Part shown: positions 25,138 through 34,199 of the stretch, piece by piece
Numbering within the stretch: position 1 is the stretch's first letter
How the letters are laid out: each line of letters begins with the position of its first letter
Assembly: GCA_963799365.1 (NCBI GenBank)
Contig: CAWCWV010000015.1
Location: 372,001-436,000, forward strand
Reading direction: 5' to 3'
Length of the DNA stretch: 64,000 bases
DNA from: Marinirhabdus sp963799365
GTDB taxonomy: Bacteria > Bacteroidota > Bacteroidia > Flavobacteriales > Flavobacteriaceae
Notes under the pieces: model-generated
The model's database searches: none
What the model saw: only the letters and a program-made list of their open reading frames with translations
Told to the model about the DNA's origin: nothing
Position numbers and translations under genes: made by a program

Positions 25138-27654
25138 ATGAAAAAACTATTGCAACTCTCTGTATTATTAATTGCTATTACTTCAGCAGCACAAGATTAC
25201 AATGTAGATTTGGAGTACTACCTCCCTACCGATGTAACTTACAACAAAAACATCCCAACACCTAAAAGCGTGATAGGCCACGAAGTTGGGGAATGGCACG
25301 TTACCCATGACAAACTTGTGTACTATATGACTGCTTTGGCCGAAGCAAGTGACCGAATTACTTTAGAAAATCGGGGAAACACTTTTGAAGGTCGTCCGTT
25401 GTTATTGCTTACCATTACTTCTCCAGCAAATCACAACAATATTGAAACCATAAGAAAAAACCACCTAGCCTTGACCGAAATTGGAAGTGGTTCATTGAAT
25501 ACCTCAGACATGCCAATTGTGGTATATCAGGGTTTCTCCATTCACGGAAACGAACCTAGTGGTTCCAACGCATCATTAGCTGCTGCTTATTACTTAGCAG
25601 CCGCAGAAGGACCTAAAATTGATGAATTGTTAAAAAACACCGTAATTCTGTTTGACCCATCCTTAAATCCAGACGGATTACAACGTTTTTCCTATTGGGC
25701 AAACATGCATAAAAGTGAGAACGTAAATCCAGATCCTTACGACCGTGAATATGACGAAGTTTGGCCCGGCGGACGCACCAATCATTATTGGTTCGATATG
25801 AATCGCGATTGGCTTCCTGTACAATTACCCGAAAGTCGAGCACGTATTGCAACATTCCACGATTGGTACCCGAATATCTTGACAGACCATCACGAAATGG
25901 GTACCAATTCAAGTTTTTTCTTTCAACCAGGAATTCCATCGAGAACAAATCCGTTGACACCTAAATTAAACCAGGAACTTACTGGTAAGATTGGAAACTA
26001 CCACGCGAAAGCTTTGGACAAAATTGGCAGCTTTTACTACACCGAAGAAAACTTCGACGATTTCTACTACGGAAAAGGAAGTACCTTCCCGGACATTAAT
26101 GGTGGGATTGGAATTTTGTTTGAGCAAGCCTCGTCTCGCGGACACGCACAGGAAAGTGAAAATGGCATTCTCACTTTTCCATTTACAGTTCGCAATCAGT
26201 TTACCGCAGCGCTTTCCACCTTGGAAGCAGCTGTTGGGATGCGTAAAGAGATTTTAGACTACCAACGTGGCTTTTATAACGACGCACTTGGCGAAGGAAG
26301 TGCTGGTGCTATTGTCTTTGGAGACGAAAAGGATGCTGGAAAAACCTATGAGTTGGCTCAAATTTTACAACGTCATAAAATTAAATTTCACGAAGTAAAA
26401 ACCGATTTCAGTAAAAATGGAAAGAACTATAAAAAAGGGTTTAGTTATATCATTCCGAAGAATCAAAAACAATCACGTCTTGTAAAGGCAATGTTTGAAA
26501 AGAGAACTACATTTCAAGACAGTCTGTTTTATGATATTTCTGCGTGGACATTTCCCTTAGCCTTTAACCTAGACTATGCAGAAGATGTAGCATTAAGCCA
26601 AGCAGGTGAGGAAGTAACTGACTTACAAATGAAAACTCCCGCTGCGCCAAATTTATCCAATTATGCCTATTTAATGGAATGGCACGAGTATTATAGCCCA
26701 AAAGCGCTCCATATGATTCTTAAAGAAGGTTTGAGAGTTAAGGTAGGAATGACTCCTTTCAGTTTAGAAAATAAAGATTATGATTACGGGACAGTCATGA
26801 TTCCTGTGCAAAACCAAAAGTTACAGGGTACCGAACTCACTAACTTTTTAGCCCAAGTAGGCAAAGAAACAGGGATTAAAATTACAGGCGTACAAACTGG
26901 ATTAACAAAAGGAATTGATTTGGGAAGCGGGCAATTCAGAGCTATTGAAATGCCTAAAGTAGCCATTTTGGTGGGCGAAGGTGTAAATCCAAGTGATGCT
27001 GGGGAGATCTGGCATTTGTTTGATACGCGGTATGATATGCTTATTACAAAGTTAGACACTAAAAATTTTGGACGGATGGACTTAAGTAAGTATACCGATA
27101 TTATTTTACCAGCCACCTGGGGAAGTGCGTTAGGAAAAAACGAAACCGAAAAATTAAAAGATTGGGTTCGCGCCGGAGGAACACTCATTGGTTTTAAAAA
27201 TGCAGGAAATTACCTAGAAAGTAATGAATTGCTGAAGATGAAATTCAAGACAAAACAAGATACTGCAAAAGCCATTAGCTTCGAGCAGCGTGGTGACTAT
27301 TTTGGTGCCCAAGTAATTGGAGGTGCTATTTTTGAAGCCAAATTAGACCGCTCCCACCCTATTGCTTTTGGGTATAAAAACAGTACTTTACCTATGTTTA
27401 GAAATACCACGCTTTTTGTGGAAGCAGATGAGAACAGTTATAACAATCCAATTCAGTATACAGATTCACCCTTGATGGCAGGCTATATTTCCAAACCTAA
27501 TCTTGAAGAATTAAAAAGTACGGTTCCCTTTAAAACAGGAAGTCTAGGACGTGGACAAGTTATCTATTTTACAGACAATACCAACTTTAGAGCTTTTTGG
27601 TATGGAACGAATAAATTGTTGATGAACGCTATTTTCTTTGGAGATGAAATGTAG
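25138..27654 (+). CDS. M14-family zinc carboxypeptidase, secreted
   Basis: 838 residues, signal peptide 1-18. The N-terminal peptidase domain has the zinc motif HxxE in FSIHGNEPSGSNA, the substrate-binding WFDMNRDW segment and TDHHEMGTNSSFFFQPG. The long C-terminal half (about 400-838) is of the type seen in large Bacteroidota M14 proteins and includes a glutamine-amidotransferase-like segment (VAILVGEGVN...). It probably acts in the periplasm on peptides. Single gene. Confidence 0.92.
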   Translation: MKKLLQLSVLLIAITSAAQDYNVDLEYYLPTDVTYNKNIPTPKSVIGHEVGEWHVTHDKLVYYMTALAEASDRITLENRGNTFEGRPLLLLTITSPANHNNIETIRKNHLALTEIGSGSLNTSDMPIVVYQGFSIHGNEPSGSNASLAAAYYLAAAEGPKIDELLKNTVILFDPSLNPDGLQRFSYWANMHKSENVNPDPYDREYDEVWPGGRTNHYWFDMNRDWLPVQLPESRARIATFHDWYPNILTDHHEMGTNSSFFFQPGIPSRTNPLTPKLNQELTGKIGNYHAKALDKIGSFYYTEENFDDFYYGKGSTFPDINGGIGILFEQASSRGHAQESENGILTFPFTVRNQFTAALSTLEAAVGMRKEILDYQRGFYNDALGEGSAGAIVFGDEKDAGKTYELAQILQRHKIKFHEVKTDFSKNGKNYKKGFSYIIPKNQKQSRLVKAMFEKRTTFQDSLFYDISAWTFPLAFNLDYAEDVALSQAGEEVTDLQMKTPAAPNLSNYAYLMEWHEYYSPKALHMILKEGLRVKVGMTPFSLENKDYDYGTVMIPVQNQKLQGTELTNFLAQVGKETGIKITGVQTGLTKGIDLGSGQFRAIEMPKVAILVGEGVNPSDAGEIWHLFDTRYDMLITKLDTKNFGRMDLSKYTDIILPATWGSALGKNETEKLKDWVRAGGTLIGFKNAGNYLESNELLKMKFKTKQDTAKAISFEQRGDYFGAQVIGGAIFEAKLDRSHPIAFGYKNSTLPMFRNTTLFVEADENSYNNPIQYTDSPLMAGYISKPNLEELKSTVPFKTGSLGRGQVIYFTDNTNFRAFWYGTNKLLMNAIFFGDEM

Positions 27655-27676
27655 CGTTAGCGTGTAGACGTTAGGA

Positions 27677-27703
27677 CCTGTCTGTCGAGCCTTGGCAGGC
27701 AGG
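27677..27703. repeat. Short inverted repeat CCTGTCTG/CAGGCAGG
   Basis: Imperfect 8-bp stem (one G-T pair) with 11-base loop, 22 bases after the carboxypeptidase stop. GC-rich relative to the region; may be a remnant of a dispersed repeat or a weak terminator without a T-tract. Confidence 0.4.
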
Positions 27704-27735
27704 CGCTTCGCTTGTAGCTATTGGCTGTAAGTTTT

Positions 27736-27802
27736 GAGCATAGAGCATAGAGCATAGAGCATAGAGCATAGAGCATAGAGCATAGAGCATAGAGCATAGA
27801 GC
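27736..27802 (+). repeat. Tandem repeat, GAGCATA x 9.5
   Basis: 67 bases made of perfect copies of a 7-bp unit. It belongs by unit shape (AGA + four bases) to the same 7-bp family as the arrays around 42502-42557 and 42934-42961. Confidence 0.97.
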
Positions 27803-27884
27803 AAAATTAAAAACAGCTCTTCAAACCATTCCTTTGAAAAGAATTTAGCAGTGTTTAAGCTTCATAATTAATGAAACAAATCTA

Positions 27885-28880
27885 TTGACAACAGCAGTAG
27901 TTATTTTAAATTGGAATGGAAAAGCGCTTTTGGAGCAGTTTCTGCCTTCAGTAGTTCGCTATTCTGAAGGGGCGACGATTTATATAGCAGACAATGCTTC
28001 GACCGACGATTCTATAGCTTTTGTTTCATCGAAGTTTCCTAGGGTGCAAATTATTCGAAACACTTCAAATGGTGGCTATGCGAAAGGGTATAACGATGCT
28101 TTAGCAAATCTTACTGAAGATATATTTGTTTTACTGAATAGTGACGTCGAAGTCACCGAAAACTGGCTCCAACCCGTACTTGCAGAATTTAAAAAAGATG
28201 ACCAACTCGTTGCTGCTCAACCAAAAATCTTGGATTACAACAACAAATCGAAGTTTGAATATGCAGGAGCAGCGGGCGGATTTATCGATCAATTAGGATA
28301 TCCGTATTGCCGAGGACGTATTTTTAGCACTCTAGAAGAAGACAAAGGACAATACAACGATGTTATCCCAATATTTTGGGCAACAGGAGCTTGCCTTTTC
28401 GTAAGCAGCCACGCCTTTAAACAACTAGAAGGCTTTGATGAAGATTTTTTTGCGCATCAGGAAGAAATAGACCTCTGCTGGCGACTGCAAAGTTTGGGAG
28501 GCGTTATTAAATATGTAGGAACATCAACAATATATCATGTGGGCGGAGCTACATTGGGAGCCGCCAATCCACAAAAGACATTTTATAATTTTAGAAACAC
28601 ATTACTCGCTTTGGTGAAAAATGTAAAGGGAAGTAACGTCTGGTGGTTGATACTTCAGCGGTTAGTTTGGGATGGTGTTGCGGGTCTTCAATTTATATCT
28701 CAAGGTAAATTTGCTCACTTTTTTGCGGTATTACGTGCACATTTTAGCTTTTATGGGTTGTTGCCAAAATTTCTTCAGAAAAGAAAAAAATGGGCTTCAA
28801 ACTTTCGTTATTACACGATTCCCTCTTTAGTATGGCAGTATTTCTTCCGAAGGAAAAAAAAGTACCCAAGCCTTGTGTAG
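27885..28880 (+). CDS. Family 2 glycosyltransferase
   Basis: 331 residues starting at TTG (27885); the ATG 14 bases upstream is out of frame and runs into a stop. GT-A fold signs: VVILNWNGKALLEQF, ADNASTDDS, DxD-like LLNSDVEVTENW, and the acceptor region GFDEDFFAHQEEIDLCWRL. C-terminal hydrophobic or basic part suggests membrane association. Rhamnosyltransferase-like glycosyltransferases of this type act in polysaccharide or glycolipid synthesis. Single gene with no neighbouring glycan genes. Confidence 0.92.
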   Translation: MTTAVVILNWNGKALLEQFLPSVVRYSEGATIYIADNASTDDSIAFVSSKFPRVQIIRNTSNGGYAKGYNDALANLTEDIFVLLNSDVEVTENWLQPVLAEFKKDDQLVAAQPKILDYNNKSKFEYAGAAGGFIDQLGYPYCRGRIFSTLEEDKGQYNDVIPIFWATGACLFVSSHAFKQLEGFDEDFFAHQEEIDLCWRLQSLGGVIKYVGTSTIYHVGGATLGAANPQKTFYNFRNTLLALVKNVKGSNVWWLILQRLVWDGVAGLQFISQGKFAHFFAVLRAHFSFYGLLPKFLQKRKKWASNFRYYTIPSLVWQYFFRRKKKYPSLV

Positions 28881-28929
28881 ATTTTACTTAAAGTATTGTT
28901 AATCGTACTAGTGGTCGTGTTTCATTTTA

Positions 28930-28937
28930 TAATTTTG
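28930..28937 (+). promoter_or_regulatory. -7 promoter box (TAATTTTG) for the OmpA-family gene
   Basis: TAnnTTTG match on the plus strand 58 bases before the ATG at 28996. Confidence 0.4.
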
Positions 28938-28995
28938 GGGATGAATTAATTTTCAAAATATACATTTAAAATCAACCTCTTAAAAATAAATAACA

Positions 28996-29859
28996 ATGAA
29001 AAAACTGATAGTGTTGGCCCTTTGTTCCGGGTTATTTTTTACTTCTTGTGTTTCTAAAAAGAAATACGCAGAATTAGAAACCAAGCAACAAAAGACGCAA
29101 GATTTACTAAATACAGCAACTGTTAAACTGAACGACTGCTTAGAAGAGCGTTCTGGACTTAGAGCTCAAAATGAAAGCTTGAAAAGTCAAGTAGCTTCTC
29201 TTAACGCTACTAATGGTGACTTAATAAGACAAGTTGGTGATTTTACCGATTTAACTAAAAAAGGAGCATCAAACTTAGAAAAGTCTTTGGAAAGTTTACA
29301 GGAAAAAGATTTAACCATTCGCAGATTACAAGATGCCCTTACACGAAAAGACAGTGTAACCTTAGCGTTGGTAACTAGCTTAAAGAAAGAAGTTGGTTTA
29401 AACGATCAAGACATCGAGATCAATGTTGAAAAAGGTGTGGTATTTATTTCATTAAGTGATAAAGTATTGTTTAAGAGTGGTAGTTACAACATCACTACTC
29501 GTGCTTCTGAAATTTTAGGTAAAGTTGCTACCGTGATCAACGGAAAGCCAGAATTTGAAGCTTTGGTAGAAGGACATACAGATAATGTACCTTACAAAAA
29601 TGGTGTGTTATTGGATAACTGGGATTTAAGTGCAAAACGTGCAACTGCGATTGTTCGTGAGTTGGTTAACTTGGGAGCAAATCCTGCACAGTTAATTGCT
29701 GCTGGTCGTGGAGAGTTTGTACCTAAAGTACCTAATACTTCCGCTGAAAACAAGTCTACCAACCGTAGAACAAAAATCTATGTGTTGCCTAAGATTGATC
29801 AATTCTATGAAATGGTTGAAACATCTATGGAAAACTTAAGCAAAGAAGGTGGTCAATAA
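28996..29859 (+). CDS. OmpA-family lipoprotein
   Basis: 287 residues: lipoprotein signal with Cys18 (SGLFFTSC), a coiled coil at about 22-120 (repeated Leu/Lys/Glu heptads, SLKSQVASLNAT), then an OmpA C-terminal peptidoglycan-binding domain at about 150-270 with VEGHTDNVPY and LSAKRATAIVREL, and NRRTKIYV at the end. It should tether the outer membrane to the cell wall. Closed by a strong terminator. Confidence 0.95.
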   Translation: MKKLIVLALCSGLFFTSCVSKKKYAELETKQQKTQDLLNTATVKLNDCLEERSGLRAQNESLKSQVASLNATNGDLIRQVGDFTDLTKKGASNLEKSLESLQEKDLTIRRLQDALTRKDSVTLALVTSLKKEVGLNDQDIEINVEKGVVFISLSDKVLFKSGSYNITTRASEILGKVATVINGKPEFEALVEGHTDNVPYKNGVLLDNWDLSAKRATAIVRELVNLGANPAQLIAAGRGEFVPKVPNTSAENKSTNRRTKIYVLPKIDQFYEMVETSMENLSKEGGQ

Positions 29860-29884
29860 GCCACTTTGAAACTATAAATAATTG

Positions 29885-29914
29885 AAAACCCGACAAGCAA
29901 TTGTCGGGTTTTTT
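29885..29914. terminator. Bidirectional rho-independent terminator
   Basis: AAAACCCGACAA, 4-base loop, TTGTCGGGTTTT plus further T, between the OmpA gene (+) and the Sua5 gene (-). Confidence 0.9.
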
Positions 29915-29945
29915 ATATACAATTTCTAACACACATTTACCAATT

Positions 29946-29969
29946 GGAGACTGAGCGGAGTCGAAGTCT
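29946..29969. repeat. Short palindromic repeat (gactgagcggagtcgaagtc)
   Basis: The motif ctgagcggagtcgaag is, from memory, a dispersed intergenic sequence in Bacteroidota genomes; here it abuts the stop codon of the Sua5 gene. Single copy in this window. Confidence 0.35.
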
Positions 29970-30585
29970 AAATTTCCAGACTTCCCTTCCCTTCCCTAAT
30001 TAAAACAGGTTCAGCACCTGTTAAATCAATAACTGTAGAAGGTATGTTTCCTCCATAGCCGCCATCTATAACAACATCCACAAGCTTCTCCCATTTCTCG
30101 TAGATAAGTTCGGGGTCTGTAGTGTATTCTATAACTTCATCTTCATCTTTAATAGATGTTGAAATAATTGGATTTCCTAATCCTCTAACTAAAGCGAGAG
30201 CAATGGCATTATCTGGAACCCGAATACCTACTTCTTTTTTCTTTTTAAAAACGGTTGGAAGGTTATTATTCCCAGGCAGAATAAAAGTATAAGGTCCTGG
30301 TAAGGCTCGTTTTAGTAATTTGAAGGTAGCAGAATCAATTTGCTTTACATAATCGCTTAAGTTGCTTAGATCTTCGCATACAAAGGAGAAGTTTGCTTTT
30401 TCTAGTTTGACACCTTTAAGCTGGGCAACTCTTTCCAGCGCTCGGTTATTGGTGATATCACACCCTAATGCATAGACTGTATCACTAGGATAGATGACCA
30501 AGCCTCCGTTGCGAAGCACATCCACCACTTTCTTGATGTCCTTGGGGTTTGTATTTTCTTCGTAAATTTTAATGAATTGTGCCAT
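29968..30585 (-). CDS. L-threonylcarbamoyladenylate synthase (Sua5/YciO/YrdC)
   Basis: 205 residues. Makes threonylcarbamoyl-AMP for the t6A modification of tRNA. Shows the family fold: VDVLRNGGLVIYPSDTVYAL, a Lys-rich KGVKLEK segment, LLKRALPGPYTFIL, KKEVGIRVPD and PIISTS. No C-terminal Sua5 extension, so the short YrdC/YciO form; YciO paralogues of this length exist, so the exact activity is not certain. Confidence 0.88.
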   Translation of the reverse strand: MAQFIKIYEENTNPKDIKKVVDVLRNGGLVIYPSDTVYALGCDITNNRALERVAQLKGVKLEKANFSFVCEDLSNLSDYVKQIDSATFKLLKRALPGPYTFILPGNNNLPTVFKKKKEVGIRVPDNAIALALVRGLGNPIISTSIKDEDEVIEYTTDPELIYEKWEKLVDVVIDGGYGGNIPSTVIDLTGAEPVLIREGKGSLEI

Positions 30586-30660
30586 TGCCTACTTTTTAAT
30601 TTTAAAGATACGATAGGAAAAATTTAAATCCCAAAAAACATTTTCCAAATCCCAAAAAAT

Positions 30661-30876
30661 TTAGGAATCGGTGCGAGTAACTTCACGCTCCAATTTCAAA
30701 ACCATATCACCATTTTCCTGCTCAATATAGAGCGCTTTATTGCCTGCTTCTCCTTTTCGGGTTACTTGAGTTCCTTTAATGGTTTTAGTGATTTCCTGGG
30801 TATAGGTAGCGGTTACTTTTCCTTTAGCGGTTCCATTGCCCCATTTCCATTGTACGTTTGTTCCTTCTTTTATCAT
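30661..30876 (-). CDS. DUF2945 small beta-barrel protein
   Basis: 71 residues with the DUF2945 (hypervirulence-associated, Tudor-like) pattern: GTNVQWKWGNGTAKGKV, TIKGTQVTRKGEAGNKAL, GDMVLKLEREV. A small cytosolic protein of unknown role. Single gene next to sua5. Confidence 0.85.
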   Translation of the reverse strand: MIKEGTNVQWKWGNGTAKGKVTATYTQEITKTIKGTQVTRKGEAGNKALYIEQENGDMVLKLEREVTRTDS

Positions 30877-30979
30877 TTTTTATTTTAAAGATAAAAAAGG
30901 TCGTTGAAAATGCAGTCTAGTCTAACAAGCTATTAACATTTTATGTAAACAGAAAGTTTAGCTCTTAAAAGATTTTTTT

Positions 30980-31257
30980 AATCTAATTAACCATCTCCCC
31001 ACTATTAACTCACCAATTATCTGATTTTCTAACTCCCCAATGAACCAATTACCCAATTCCCCAATTCACCAACTCACCAATTCCCCAATTCACCAATTCA
31101 CCAACTCACCAATTCACTAATTCACCAATTACCCAATTACCCAATTACCTAATTCACTAATTAACTAATTCACTAATACCCCAATTCACCAACTCTCTAA
31201 TTCACCAACTCACTAATTCACTAATTCACTAATTAACTAATTAACTAATTCACTAAT
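30980..31257 (-). repeat. Large degenerate 8-bp tandem repeat array, starting at the stop codon of the YfiT-like gene
   Basis: About 30-34 units of consensus ATTRGTGA (minus strand), for example ATTAGTGA, ATTAGTTA, ATTGGTGA, ATTGGGTA, GTTGGTGA. The first unit follows the TAA stop of the YfiT-like gene (31258) with no spacer, and units keep the 8-bp register through most of the array, becoming poorer beyond about 31016. Related arrays lie at 47362-47420, 51064-51090 and 55340-55385. The region 30877-30980 to its left is plain AT-rich promoter sequence. Confidence 0.95.
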
Positions 31258-31782
31258 TTATCTCCCCAAAACATTTTTAATATGTGCTAAGTGATGCTTA
31301 CTGTGCCAAGCATAGATCAAGGCGTTTTCTTTTAGCGAGGTAGGCACTTCTTTATCGGGATGTTGATAAGTTCTCTCCCATTGTTCTTCCGTAAATGATT
31401 TCAGCAAATATGTTATTTTGCTATGAATAACCTCTACGTGTGTTAATGACCATGCAATGGGCATTGTGTGATTTTCATTTAATGAAGCCCAAGATTTTTC
31501 ATCATATGCTTTTATAGTTGGATTATCCTCTGTAAGCGCCCATTTAAATCGAATATAGCTATGTTGGTGGCTATCGGCTATGTGGTGAATTAATTGCTTG
31601 ATAGTCCAACCCCCTGGTCTGTATTGCTGCTGAAAGGTTTCTTCTGGTAAATGCGCCGTTAGCAATCTTAATTGTTCAGGAAAAATTTCAAGAGTGGTGA
31701 TGGCATTTTGTAGGACTTCTTCTGAAATTTCTTCAGACAGTTTAAACTGGCCTATTGGATATTTTAAAGCTTCTATGTTCAT
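31258..31782 (-). CDS. DinB/YfiT-like putative metal-dependent hydrolase (BstA type)
   Basis: 174 residues, four-helix-bundle DinB_2/YfiT family. Metal-binding His clusters are visible at 66-67 (IHHIADSHQHSYIRFKWALT) and 161-168 (HSKHHLAHI). Relatives bind Ni or Zn and transfer or hydrolyse bacillithiol conjugates; whether this organism makes such thiols cannot be seen here. Single gene; its stop codon is directly followed by the 8-bp repeat array. Confidence 0.85.
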   Translation of the reverse strand: MNIEALKYPIGQFKLSEEISEEVLQNAITTLEIFPEQLRLLTAHLPEETFQQQYRPGGWTIKQLIHHIADSHQHSYIRFKWALTEDNPTIKAYDEKSWASLNENHTMPIAWSLTHVEVIHSKITYLLKSFTEEQWERTYQHPDKEVPTSLKENALIYAWHSKHHLAHIKNVLGR

Positions 31783-31850
31783 ATAGTAAAAATAAAAAAC
31801 GCTTCAGTTTCCTGAAACGCTTTTAATAATTGTTCTTTACAAATTGTGAA

Positions 31851-32786
31851 TTATTTTTTTACATTCACTAATTCTACATCAAAAACCAGGGTAGCATTTG
31901 GTGGTATAACACCACCGGCACCTTGTGCTCCATATCCTAAGTGACTTGGAATTACAAAACGTGCTTTGTCGCCAACGTTTAATAACTGAATACCTTCGTC
32001 CCAACCTGCAATTACATTACCCATCCCTACTGGAAAATCAATTGGATTACCTCTTTTGTAAGACGAATCGAATACGCCTCCATCTGCAAACATTCCTTTG
32101 TAATGTACAGAGACATTATTTCCAGCTTCTGCTTTTACACCGTCTCCTTTTTGGATGATTTGATATCTCAAACCACTTTCAGTTTCTTCAAATCCTTCTG
32201 AAAGGCTTGTCAATAATTCCTTTTGTGAGTTTAAAGCAGCTGCTTCTCTTTCAGCTTTGGCTCCATTAAAATTTCTGAAACTTTCCACAGCATTCCAGGC
32301 CTGTGCTTCTTCGCCTACTCTAATAATTTCAACTTTCTGAAGTGTATCGCCCTGAGCAATACTATCTACAACATCTTGTCCTTCTATCACTTTTCCAAAA
32401 ACAGTATGCTTATTATCCAACCAGGGAGTTGCTACGTGGGTGATAAAAAACTGACTTCCATTAGTTGCTTTTCCAGAATTTGCCATTGAAAAAATCCCAG
32501 GGGTATCGTGACGCAAATCCTTATGAAACTCATCATCAAAATTATATCCAGGGCCGCCAGCTCCAGTTCCGTCAGGATCTCCTCCCTGTACCATAAAATC
32601 TGGTATCACCCGGTGAAATGTTAATCCATCATAGTATGGAGTTCCTTGTGGTTTGGCTTTATTTTCCAAGTTTCCTTCGGCTAGTGCTACAAAGTTACCA
32701 ACCGTTCCCGGGGTTTTTTTATAGGTTAACTGGCCTAGTATTTCACCTTTTTCAGTAGTTATCTTTGCGTAGATTCCGTCTTGCAT
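31851..32786 (-). CDS. Cyclophilin-FKBP fusion peptidylprolyl isomerase
   Basis: 311 residues. Residues about 5-155 form a cyclophilin domain (TYKKTPGTVGNFVALAEG, FHRVIPDFMVQGGDPDGTG, ATNGSQFFIT); a linker of about 45 residues follows, then an FKBP domain from about 205 (SGLRYQIIQKGDG, VHYKGMFADGGVFDSS, PIDFPVGMGNVIAGWDEGI, HLGYGAQGAGG). Two different prolyl isomerase families in one chain; no signal peptide, so cytosolic. Such fusions are typical of Bacteroidota. A TACCTTTG box lies 43 bases upstream. Confidence 0.95.
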   Translation of the reverse strand: MQDGIYAKITTEKGEILGQLTYKKTPGTVGNFVALAEGNLENKAKPQGTPYYDGLTFHRVIPDFMVQGGDPDGTGAGGPGYNFDDEFHKDLRHDTPGIFSMANSGKATNGSQFFITHVATPWLDNKHTVFGKVIEGQDVVDSIAQGDTLQKVEIIRVGEEAQAWNAVESFRNFNGAKAEREAAALNSQKELLTSLSEGFEETESGLRYQIIQKGDGVKAEAGNNVSVHYKGMFADGGVFDSSYKRGNPIDFPVGMGNVIAGWDEGIQLLNVGDKARFVIPSHLGYGAQGAGGVIPPNATLVFDVELVNVKK

Positions 32787-32829
32787 TTCTTTGATTTTAA
32801 ATGATTTTTCGCTTCAGTAAATAGAGGCG

Positions 32830-32837
32830 CAAAGGTA
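32830..32837 (-). promoter_or_regulatory. -7 promoter box (TACCTTTG) for the cyclophilin-FKBP gene
   Basis: Exact TAnnTTTG match on the minus strand, 43 bases upstream of the start codon. Confidence 0.45.
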
Positions 32838-32991
32838 CTAAATTCTACTTTCAAAATCTTTACTTCAACTTCAGAATACTCTTCAAATAAGACAATTTCA
32901 GCAAACTTTATAAAAACTTTAAGAGACTGTTTCACTGCAGTGGCTACTTTTACGGACTTAATTTTTAACAAACTTTAAAATTTCAGAAAAA

Positions 32992-34197
32992 ATGACACAC
33001 CAAGACCTTTTGGCCGTAGCGCAGGAGTTTGGAAATCCTGTTTATGTGTATAACGCCTCAATTATGGAAGCACAATACAAACGTTTGGCGAAGGCTTTTA
33101 AAGGTGTGAAAAAGGTGAAATTTAACTATGCTGTTAAAGCATTGTCTAATATTTCAGTTTTAAAAGTGTTGAATAGTTTTGGATGCGGTATGGATACTGT
33201 TTCCATTCAAGAAGTACGTTTGGCTTTGGAGGCAGGTGTTCCTGCCGAAGACATTATCTTCACTCCTAATGGAGTTTCATTAAAGGAATTAGAAAAAGCC
33301 AAAGAATTTGGTGTACAAATAAACATCGACAACCTTTCTATTTTAGAGCAGTTTGGAACACTCTATCCTAAAACGCCAGTTTGCATCAGGATTAATCCGC
33401 ATGTAATGGCAGGTGGAAATACAAATATATCGGTTGGACACATTGATAGTAAATTTGGTATTTCCATACACCAATTGCCACATATTGAGCGTATTGTAAA
33501 AAATACAGGGATGCATATAAATGGAATTCACATGCATACAGGTAGTGATATTTTGGATATTGATGTGTTTTTATATGCCTCGGAAATTTTATTTGATACT
33601 GCTAAACATTTTAAAGATTTAGAATTTATAGATTTTGGCAGCGGATTTAAAGTTCCTTACAAAGAAGGGGATATTGAAACCAATGTTGAAGAAATGGGTA
33701 AAAAATTAACCCAACGCTTCAACGAGTTTTGTAAAAACTACGGTAGGGATTTAACGTTAGCTTTCGAACCCGGGAAGTTTCTTGTAAGCGAAGCTGGAAA
33801 ATTTTTAGTACAAGTAAATGTAGTAAAGCAAACAACATCTACCGTTTTTGCGCAAGTGGATAGCGGCTTTAATCATTTAATCCGCCCGATGCTCTACAAT
33901 TCTCAACACCATATAGAAAATATAAGCAACCCTAAAGGTCGTGAACGTTTTTATAGTGTGGTAGGCTATATCTGTGAGACCGATACTTTTGCTAATAATC
34001 GTAGAATTTCCGAAATTACAGAAGGTGATATCCTTGCCTTTCACAATGCGGGAGCTTATTGTTTTTCGATGGCCAGCAATTATAACAGCCGCTACCGCCC
34101 TGCCGAAGTGCTTTGGTACAAAGGCAAAGCACATATCGTAAGAAAGCGTGAAAAATTTGAAGATCTAGTGGCGAATCAGGTTACAATAATACTATAA
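32992..34197 (+). CDS. lysA: Diaminopimelate decarboxylase
   Basis: 401 residues, alanine-racemase-like fold III PLP enzyme; makes L-lysine from meso-diaminopimelate. PLP Lys49 in FNYAVKALSN; HMHTGSDI; GSGFKVPY; FEPGKFLV; CETDTF (active-site Cys from the partner subunit) and NAGAYCFSMASNYNSR near the end. Slightly shorter than E. coli LysA. Divergent from the cyclophilin gene. Confidence 0.95.
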   Translation: MTHQDLLAVAQEFGNPVYVYNASIMEAQYKRLAKAFKGVKKVKFNYAVKALSNISVLKVLNSFGCGMDTVSIQEVRLALEAGVPAEDIIFTPNGVSLKELEKAKEFGVQINIDNLSILEQFGTLYPKTPVCIRINPHVMAGGNTNISVGHIDSKFGISIHQLPHIERIVKNTGMHINGIHMHTGSDILDIDVFLYASEILFDTAKHFKDLEFIDFGSGFKVPYKEGDIETNVEEMGKKLTQRFNEFCKNYGRDLTLAFEPGKFLVSEAGKFLVQVNVVKQTTSTVFAQVDSGFNHLIRPMLYNSQHHIENISNPKGRERFYSVVGYICETDTFANNRRISEITEGDILAFHNAGAYCFSMASNYNSRYRPAEVLWYKGKAHIVRKREKFEDLVANQVTIIL

Positions 34198-34199
34198 AC

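Noticed and set aside
25008..25265. 85-codon ORF upstream of the M14 carboxypeptidase
   Set aside because: Lies over the two-hairpin element and overlaps the carboxypeptidase start; not protein-like.
30980..31257. Possible CRISPR array
   Set aside because: Units are 8 bp, degenerate and without spacers; no cas genes.
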